Shown piece after piece: positions 1 to 4,447 of a stretch of DNA of 6,950 nt (the first letter of the stretch is position 1; each line of letters starts with the position of its first letter). The translations under genes were made by a program, and so were the position numbers. Below the pieces are notes generated by a model. It was given only the letters and a program-made list of their open reading frames with translations. It ran no database searches and was not told the DNA's origin. This DNA is from DATKIY01 sp035543875 (GTDB taxonomy: Bacteria > Actinomycetota > Actinomycetes > JAHEKZ01): the NCBI GenBank assembly GCA_035543875.1, contig DATKIY010000064.1:1-6950 (forward strand). Direction: 5' to 3'.

Positions 1-313
1 GGTTGCGATGCCATCGTCAGCCGGATCATCACGGACGGTCCCAGCGAGATCCTCGACGTCGGCCAGACCACTCGGACCATTCCGCCTCCCCTGCGAAGGG
101 CCGTGATCGCGCGTGACCGTACCGGCGTGGCCCGGCTGTTACTGACCGCCTGAGCACTGCGAGGTCCACCACATCGTTTTCTGGGCCGCTGGAGGCGAGA
201 CGGCCCTCCGCAACCTGGCGCTGCTGTGTCGGCGGCACTATCAGCACGTCCACCAGCGGGGATGGCAGGTCGTTGATCTGCCAGAAGGGGGCAAAAGCCT
301 CGAACCGCCCTAA
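1..313 (+). pseudogene. DUF222/HNH endonuclease, 3' end, frameshifted and with an internal stop
   Basis: This is the C-terminal part of a 13E12-type DUF222/HNH endonuclease; the 5' part lies outside the window. Frame 1 (bases 1-120) reads CDAIVSRIITDGPSEILDVG, then TRTIPPPLRRAVIARDR, the stretch that precedes the HNH domain in this family. From about base 125 the homology continues in frame 2: AWPGCY, a TGA stop at 143-145 where the family has Arg, then PPEHCEVHHIVFWAAGGET, RNLALLCRRHYQHVH and a TAA at 311-313. Only four bases (121-124) lie where six would be expected, so about two bases are missing, and the first zinc-binding Cys of the HNH domain goes with them. The other HNH residues (His-His, Asn, His) survive in the shifted frame. 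Frame 1 itself ends at TGA 151-153. A functional product is unlikely. These genes are often multicopy in actinobacteria. The family call is secure; a sequencing error could explain one lesion but hardly both. Confidence 0.85.
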
Positions 314-366
314 CTCGCACTCGGCTCGTGATTCTTAGGGTAAATCCCATTTTCCAGGACTCACAT

Positions 367-383
367 GATCACCGCTGGTGATC
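367..383. promoter_or_regulatory. Perfect 17-bp palindrome, candidate operator upstream of the regulator gene
   Basis: The sequence GATCACC-GCT-GGTGATC has two perfectly complementary 7-bp arms around a 3-bp centre. It lies 54 bp after the end of the HNH relic and about 115 bp before the regulator start. No T-run follows, so it does not look like a Rho-independent terminator. A dimeric regulator site, possibly autoregulatory for the response regulator downstream, is the more natural reading, but no footprint or family motif ties it to a given protein. The rest of the intergenic stretch 314-497 shows no promoter I can call with confidence and no further gene. Confidence 0.4.
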
Positions 384-485
384 CACCCTGCCCTAATTGC
401 TACAGCCCGTGCGTATCTCGTCCGATGAATCGCCTGTGACCTGGGTTAACGAACTGCACACCCAGCACATTTGGATCGGCACGAT

Positions 486-493
486 AGGGGAGG
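486..493 (+). promoter_or_regulatory. Shine-Dalgarno site deciding the regulator start
   Basis: AGGGGAGG ends 4 bases before the GTG at 498-500. This site favours GTG 498 over the in-frame TTG at 471, which has no purine-rich site ahead of it and would add nine residues, and over the internal ATG at 561, which also lacks one. Confidence 0.65.
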
Positions 494-497
494 ACGG

Positions 498-1115
498 GTG
501 ACCGCACTCGTCGAGCGCAGCGGGGCAGCCCACGCGTTCCGCACCGCACGATTCACCGCGATGGCGGTGGTCGCGCATCCAGGCGTGCGCGAAGCCGTCG
601 TACGACGCCTGCACATCCTTGGCGCCGCTGACGTGGCTGAAGCCGCCAGCGTGGCCGAAGCCAGGGCGCGAGCCATGGCCGTCGGACCGCGCGACCTGTG
701 CGTGATCGATCTCGCCTTACCCGACGGGTCGGGGCTCGCTCTACTCGCTGAACTTCGTCAGGCCGGCTGGTCACGCTGTGTAGCGCTCTCACCTGGAGAT
801 GATCCTTACTCCGTTCGCGCCGCCATCGCTGCTGGCGTCAAAGGCTTCGTGGTCACTGGCTCGACCCAAGACGGACCTCGACCGGCACCGGGTACTCGTG
901 GCCGCAGCACATCGGGCCCAGATGGGCTGTCTGCGCGCGAAATCGAGGTTCTCTCGCTGGTTGCGCAGGGCCGTTCCAACCGCGACATCGGCGGCGAGCT
1001 GAACCTTTCGGCCCTCACCGTCAAGAGTCACCTGGCACGTATCGCGCGCAAGCTCGGAACTGGCGACCGAGCCGAAATGGTCGCTGTGGCTCTTCGCGCC
1101 GGCGTCATCAACTGA
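498..1115 (+). CDS. Orphan NarL/LuxR-type response regulator with atypical receiver (WhiI-like)
   Basis: A 205-residue DNA-binding regulator. Residues about 20-122 form a receiver-like domain; residues about 144-203 form a LuxR/GerE helix-turn-helix (LSAREIEVLSLVAQGRSNRD, then LSALTVKSHLARIARKL). A Pro/Gly/Ser/Thr-rich linker (about 123-143) joins them. The receiver keeps Asp71 (CVIDLALPDGSG), the usual phosphoacceptor position, and Ser98 at the end of strand 4. The acidic pair after strand 1 is absent (AVVAHPGVRE where VVDDHPxVRE is usual), and the conserved Lys after strand 5 is Thr120 (KGFVVTGS). Normal Mg-dependent phosphorylation is therefore doubtful. No sensor kinase gene is adjacent. 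Position ahead of an RNase D gene and a thiolase/FadB pair matches, as I recall, the Streptomyces whiI locus, whose product is an atypical orphan regulator needed for sporulation. Orthology is inferred from domain type and synteny, so no symbol is given. The start at GTG 498 is chosen from its Shine-Dalgarno site. Confidence 0.85.
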   Translation: MTALVERSGAAHAFRTARFTAMAVVAHPGVREAVVRRLHILGAADVAEAASVAEARARAMAVGPRDLCVIDLALPDGSGLALLAELRQAGWSRCVALSPGDDPYSVRAAIAAGVKGFVVTGSTQDGPRPAPGTRGRSTSGPDGLSAREIEVLSLVAQGRSNRDIGGELNLSALTVKSHLARIARKLGTGDRAEMVAVALRAGVIN

Positions 1116-1140
1116 CCATCCGGCGTCATCAGCCGACGTA
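1099..1140 (+). repeat. Partial tandem duplication spanning the regulator stop codon
   Basis: CCGGCGTCATCA occurs at 1099-1110 and again at 1120-1131, a period of 21 bases. Over the full 21-base units 16 positions match. The first copy lies in the last codons of the regulator gene and the second follows its TGA. It looks like a short tandem duplication of the gene end that has since drifted. It could also be a pair of binding sites, because the core CGTCATC recurs at 1181-1187 near the next promoter. Confidence 0.5.
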
Positions 1141-1180
1141 TCCAGGCCGAGAACTAGCTGACCTAACCAACCGAACTGAT

Positions 1181-1192
1181 CGTCATCTGACG
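1181..1192. promoter_or_regulatory. Short inverted repeat CGTCA-TC-TGACG upstream of the RNase D gene
   Basis: Two 5-bp arms flank a 2-bp centre. The site covers about -34 to -23 relative to the presumed leaderless start at 1215, the -35 side of that promoter. It may be a small operator or chance. Arms of this length occur often by chance, so weight is low. Confidence 0.25.
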
Positions 1193-1202
1193 AGCGCCCG
1201 CG

Positions 1203-1208
1203 TACCGT
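1203..1208 (+). promoter_or_regulatory. -10 element of a probable leaderless promoter for the RNase D gene
   Basis: TACCGT fits the actinobacterial TANNNT -10 pattern and ends six bases before the GTG at 1215, so transcription would begin at or near the start codon. No Shine-Dalgarno site precedes that GTG, which fits leaderless translation. No convincing -35 hexamer was seen. Confidence 0.5.
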
Positions 1209-1214
1209 AGCGGC

Positions 1215-2444
1215 GTGACTGTCGAGCGCGCCATCGTCCCGTTGCTCGAGCCGCGCGATGGGATGCCCACCGTCGTCACCACTGGGGCCGCTCTCGAGGC
1301 GGCCACTGAAGCATTAGCCGCGGGCGAAGGACCTATCGCCATCGACGCCGAGCGGGCGAGCGGCTACCGCTACGGGCACCGCGCCTATCTGCTCCAACTT
1401 CGTCGGGCTGGCAGTGGAACAGTGATCATCGACCCCGATGCCCTGCGCGACCTTTCCCTGTTGGCCCCGGTCCTGGCCGAGCCGGAGTGGGTCTTGCACG
1501 CCGCCAACCAGGACCTCCCGTGCCTCGCCGATCTCGGGCTTCGACCCAAGCAGCTGTTCGACACCGAACTGGCTGGCCGCTTGCTCGGTCACCCCCGGGT
1601 CGGGCTCGGCGCAATTACCGAGTCAGTCCTCGGATACCAACTCGAGAAAGGACACGCCGCGGTCGACTGGTCAACTCGACCGATCCCTGACGACTGGCTC
1701 CGCTACGCCGCGCTGGACGTCGAAATTCTGGTCGAGCTGCGCGACGCACTCGCGGCTGAACTCGACGAGGCGGACAAGACCGAGTGGGCGCGCCAAGAAT
1801 TCGAAGCAATCGCGGCCGCACCCGAGGCGACCCCTCGACAAGACCCGTGGCGGCGCACCTCTGGTATTCATCGGTTGCGCAAACCTCGACAGCTTGCATC
1901 GGTCCGCGAGTTGTGGTTCGCGCGCGACGAGCTTGCGCAACAACGCGACATCGCACCAGGCCGAATCCTTCCCGACTCGGCCATTATTTCGGCGGCCGTT
2001 GAGCAGCCCGCCGACCGCGAGGCGCTGCTCGCGCTTCCGGTGTTTGGCGGCCGCGCTACTAAGCGAACCGCTTCTCGATGGTTGTCCGCGCTTGAGCGAG
2101 CCAGGGCGCTTCCAGACGATCAGCTCCCTGCGACTGTGCTGATGTCGGACGCACCTCCCCCGGCACGCTCTTGGCCTGATCGCGATCCCGAAGCGGCAGG
2201 CAGGCTCGGCGTACTCCGCCCGGCGATTGCCGCGTTGGCTGACGAACATTCCCTGCCAACCGAGAACCTCTTGACTCCCGACAGTCTGCGTCGAGTGGCC
2301 TGGGCACCGCCCGAGGACACCAGCACCGAGTCGATTGCCGAACGACTGCGCGAACTAGGTGCGCGACCCTGGCAAGTTGAACTCACGGCAAGACCGATTG
2401 CCAAGGCACTCGAGCGTGTCCGGCTTGAGCAGTCGACGACCTAG
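1215..2444 (+). CDS. RNase D family 3'-5' exonuclease with HRDC domain
   Basis: A 409-residue protein with a DEDDy 3'-5' exonuclease domain followed by an HRDC nucleic acid-binding domain, the layout of RNase D, which trims 3' ends of tRNA and other RNAs in the cytoplasm. Exo I is Asp44-Ala-Glu46 (IAIDAERASGYRYG), Exo II contains Asp100 (HAANQDLPCLADLGL) and Exo III is Tyr164-x3-Asp168 (YAALDV), so all four metal-binding acids and the catalytic Tyr are present. HRDC covers about residues 218-300 (from IHRLRKPRQLASVRELW). The C-terminal part (about 335-405, RPAIAALADEHSLPTENLLT onward) resembles the second HRDC-like region seen in actinobacterial homologues. Length is usual for this group. The GTG start has no ribosome binding site but a TACCGT box at leaderless spacing. 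A small hairpin (CGACC-TAGTC-GGTCG, 2437-2451) spans the stop codon and has no T-run. RNA substrate is not predictable from sequence. Confidence 0.93.
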   Translation: MTVERAIVPLLEPRDGMPTVVTTGAALEAATEALAAGEGPIAIDAERASGYRYGHRAYLLQLRRAGSGTVIIDPDALRDLSLLAPVLAEPEWVLHAANQDLPCLADLGLRPKQLFDTELAGRLLGHPRVGLGAITESVLGYQLEKGHAAVDWSTRPIPDDWLRYAALDVEILVELRDALAAELDEADKTEWARQEFEAIAAAPEATPRQDPWRRTSGIHRLRKPRQLASVRELWFARDELAQQRDIAPGRILPDSAIISAAVEQPADREALLALPVFGGRATKRTASRWLSALERARALPDDQLPATVLMSDAPPPARSWPDRDPEAAGRLGVLRPAIAALADEHSLPTENLLTPDSLRRVAWAPPEDTSTESIAERLRELGARPWQVELTARPIAKALERVRLEQSTT

Positions 2445-2465
2445 TCGGTCGAGATAGCTGTCACA

Positions 2466-3173
2466 GTGAGGGGCACCGAAGCTTTCGTTAACCGAGAGTT
2501 CGTCGACGGTCTGCTTTCGGTCCTGGCTGACGCCGGTGATCCAGAACGCGCGCTGAAGCAACAGGCATACATGAAGTCCGTCCTGCCTTACTACGGCATC
2601 TCGATGCCCGACCTTCGCCGGATCACCACCGCGGTCATGCGCGAGTACACGTTTGATGGCGCCGAACAGCTTCAAGCAACCGTCCGGTTTGTCTGGGACA
2701 ACGTCACTCACCGCGAACAGTGGTACGCGGCACTAACACTCCTCGGCGCGAAGCAATTCAGCGCCTTCCGAAACCTTGAGTTTCTGGACCTGTACGAACA
2801 CCTGATCATCACCGGCGCTTGGTGGGACGTGGTAGACGATGTCGCAACGCATTTCGTCGGTCCGCTGCTTCGAGCCGAGCCGGAGGTGATGACGCAGGTG
2901 TTGCGTCAGTGGGCGGCCGACGACCACCTTTGGCTACAGCGATCCGCGATCATCGCCCAGGTTGGAGCAGGCACGGAAACTGACACCGAACTCCTGCGCC
3001 AAGTGATTGAGCCGAGCCTGGAACGCCGCGAGTTCTTCCTCCGCAAGGCGATCGGGTGGGCCCTTCGCGACTACGCACGTACCGAGCCAGAATGGGTGCG
3101 TACGTTCGTGGCTGAGCACGACGACCGACTCAGCCCACTGTCGAAGAAGGAAGCCACAAAACACCTGGTTTGA
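2466..3173 (+). CDS. AlkD-type DNA alkylation repair protein (HEAT-like DNA glycosylase)
   Basis: A 235-residue, apparently full-length member of the DNA alkylation repair family (AlkC/AlkD superfamily). Bacillus cereus AlkD removes bulky or positively charged alkyl-purines such as 3-methyladenine and 7-methylguanine without base flipping. The AlkD catalytic residues, as I remember them (Trp109, Asp113, Arg148), map with identical spacing to Trp120, Asp124 (GAWWDVVDD) and Arg159 (LWLQRSAII). The C-terminal signature FFLRKAIGWALRDYARTEPE, then LSPLSKKEATKHL is typical. The protein should be all alpha-helical, without signal peptide or membrane segments. The GTG start lies 21 bp after the RNase D stop, with no good Shine-Dalgarno site. 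ATAGCT at 2454-2459 is only a rough -10 at leaderless distance, so co-transcription with RNase D or a separate leaderless start are both possible. It interrupts the RNase D-to-thiolase order that I recall from related genomes. Confidence 0.9.
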   Translation: MRGTEAFVNREFVDGLLSVLADAGDPERALKQQAYMKSVLPYYGISMPDLRRITTAVMREYTFDGAEQLQATVRFVWDNVTHREQWYAALTLLGAKQFSAFRNLEFLDLYEHLIITGAWWDVVDDVATHFVGPLLRAEPEVMTQVLRQWAADDHLWLQRSAIIAQVGAGTETDTELLRQVIEPSLERREFFLRKAIGWALRDYARTEPEWVRTFVAEHDDRLSPLSKKEATKHLV

Positions 3174-3188
3174 GACTCGTCAGCGAGG

Positions 3189-3205
3189 TTACTGGCGAGT
3201 AATAT
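3189..3205 (+). promoter_or_regulatory. Candidate fadAB promoter -10 overlapped by an inverted repeat
   Basis: The 71-bp gap before fadA holds the most AT-rich stretch seen there, with TAATAT at 3200-3205 (or TAGATT at 3205-3210) as a plausible -10. The inverted repeat TTACT-N4-AGTAA (3189-3202) overlaps it, so a bound dimer would block RNA polymerase. TetR-type acyl-CoA-responsive repressors commonly control beta-oxidation operons in this way, but I cannot match this site to a known one. No good -35 is visible. A weak CTCG-TCAG-CGAG hairpin at 3176-3187, just after the alkylation repair gene stop, has no T-run. Confidence 0.4.
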
Positions 3206-3233
3206 AGATTCGCTGGTCGTCAGCTCACTGCAC

Positions 3234-3239
3234 AGGAGG
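3234..3239 (+). promoter_or_regulatory. Strong Shine-Dalgarno site of fadA
   Basis: AGGAGG stands five bases before the GTG at 3245 and fixes that start. It is the strongest site in the window, which suggests well-expressed beta-oxidation genes. Confidence 0.75.
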
Positions 3240-3244
3240 CGCTC

Positions 3245-4447
3245 GTGCCCGGTTCGATACGCGACGTGGTGTTCGTCGACGGTGTACGAACGCCGTTCGG
3301 CAAGGCTGGCAGTCGTTACGCCGAGACGCGGGCAGACGACCTTGTGGTCAAGGTGATCCGCGAGCTGCTTCGTCGCAATCCCCGACTACCGGCCGAACGC
3401 ATCGACGAGGTCGCGATTGCGGCAACCACCCAGATCGGCGACCAGGGGCTGACACTCGGTCGAACAGCCGGGATCTTGGCCGGTCTCCCCCGGTCGGTTC
3501 CCGGCTACTCCATCGACCGCATGTGTGCCGGCGCCATGACAGCCGTTACGACCACTGCATCTGCAATCGCTTGCAACGCATTCGATATCGCCCTTGCAGG
3601 CGGGGTCGAGCACATGGGCCGCCACCCGATGGGCGAGGGAATTGACCCCAACCCGCGCTTTGTTGCTGAGCGGCTCGTAGATCCTGACGCGCTCGTGATG
3701 GGCAACACTGCCGAGAACCTGCACGACCGGTTTCCTCATCTCACCCGCGAGAGAGCCGATGCGTTCGCCGTCGGCAGCCAGGAAAAGTTAGCTAAGGCAT
3801 ACGCAAACACCAAGATTCAGCCTGACCTTGTGCCAGTTGCTACGCGCAACACCGATGCCGGTTGGGGGCTGAGTACGTCAGACGAACCACCACGACCGGG
3901 TACAACCGCCGCAGCACTGGCGAACCTTCGTACACCTTTCCGCACACACGGCAACGTGACAGCTGGGAATGCTGCCGGTTTGAACGACGGTGCCACTGGC
4001 TGTCTGCTGGCCGCAGCCGACACCGCCGACGAACTCGGGCTCAGCAAGAAGATGCGCATGGTCGGCTTCGCGTTCGCTGGAGTCGACCCCGAAGTGATGG
4101 GCGTTGGTCCCGTTCCGTCTACCGAAAAAGCACTGGCACGCGCCGGTATGAGCATCGATGACATCGACCTGTTCGAGATCAACGAGGCCTTCGCCGTGCA
4201 GGTCCTCGCGTTCTTGGACCACTTCGGCATCGCCGATGACGACCCTCGAGTCAACGCCTACGGCGGAGCGATTGCTGTCGGACACCCGCTGGCGTCATCG
4301 GGCGTTCGACTGATGATTCAACTCGCGCGACAGTTTGACGATCAGCCGACAGCGCGGTTTGGACTCACCACGATGTGCGTGGGTCTTGGTCAAGGAGCCA
4401 CCGTCATCTGGGAAAACATCCACCACTCAACCGTAGGGGCGGCATGA
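3245..4447 (+). CDS. fadA: Acetyl-CoA C-acyltransferase (3-ketoacyl-CoA thiolase, FadA)
   Basis: A 400-residue thiolase, the usual length. It catalyses the last step of fatty acid beta-oxidation, cleaving 3-ketoacyl-CoA with CoA to acetyl-CoA and a shortened acyl-CoA. The nucleophile is Cys94 (SIDRMCAGAMTA). The NEAFA motif starts at Asn313, His347 lies in GGAIAVGHPLASSG, and the acid/base Cys378 lies in TMCVGLGQG, so the active site is complete. The N-terminal DVVFVDGVRTPFGK is also characteristic. The FadB start codon overlaps the stop of this gene (ATGA), so the two are co-translated and should form the cytoplasmic trifunctional complex. This is the fadA-fadB order of mycobacteria and Streptomyces. 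A biosynthetic acetoacetyl-CoA thiolase would be an alternative, but the FadB partner makes a degradative role more likely. Chain-length preference cannot be read from the sequence. Confidence 0.93.
   Translation: MPGSIRDVVFVDGVRTPFGKAGSRYAETRADDLVVKVIRELLRRNPRLPAERIDEVAIAATTQIGDQGLTLGRTAGILAGLPRSVPGYSIDRMCAGAMTAVTTTASAIACNAFDIALAGGVEHMGRHPMGEGIDPNPRFVAERLVDPDALVMGNTAENLHDRFPHLTRERADAFAVGSQEKLAKAYANTKIQPDLVPVATRNTDAGWGLSTSDEPPRPGTTAAALANLRTPFRTHGNVTAGNAAGLNDGATGCLLAAADTADELGLSKKMRMVGFAFAGVDPEVMGVGPVPSTEKALARAGMSIDDIDLFEINEAFAVQVLAFLDHFGIADDDPRVNAYGGAIAVGHPLASSGVRLMIQLARQFDDQPTARFGLTTMCVGLGQGATVIWENIHHSTVGAA

Noticed and set aside
341..360. TAAA at 341-344 as half of a WhiG-type promoter for the WhiI-like gene
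   Set aside because: No GCCGATAA-like -10 occurs at the expected distance of about 15 bases, so a sigma-WhiG promoter is not supported.
471..497. TTG 471 as start of the response regulator
   Set aside because: There is no ribosome binding site ahead of it, whereas GTG 498 follows AGGGGAGG at workable spacing.
1438..2142. Plus-strand open frame of 234 codons inside the RNase D gene
   Set aside because: It is an alternative frame of a gene with all DEDDy motifs; its Ser/Arg/Pro-rich translation is typical of a shifted frame in GC-rich DNA.
1671..2249. Minus-strand open frame of 192 codons opposite the RNase D gene
   Set aside because: No domain or start signal is visible, and it is fully contained in the antisense of a well-supported gene.
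2437..2451. Hairpin CGACC-TAGTC-GGTCG at the RNase D stop as a terminator
   Set aside because: The stem is only 5 bp and no T-run follows; the next gene starts 15 bp later.
3170..3205. TTGAGA (3170-3175) with TAATAT (3200-3205) as a classical -35/-10 pair
   Set aside because: The spacing is 24 bp, too long for a normal sigma-70-type promoter.
4375..4443. Upstream extension of fadB to GTG 4375
   Set aside because: It would add 23 basic, non-homologous residues inside the thiolase coding region; ATG 4444 has a Shine-Dalgarno-like AGGGG and the usual ATGA coupling.
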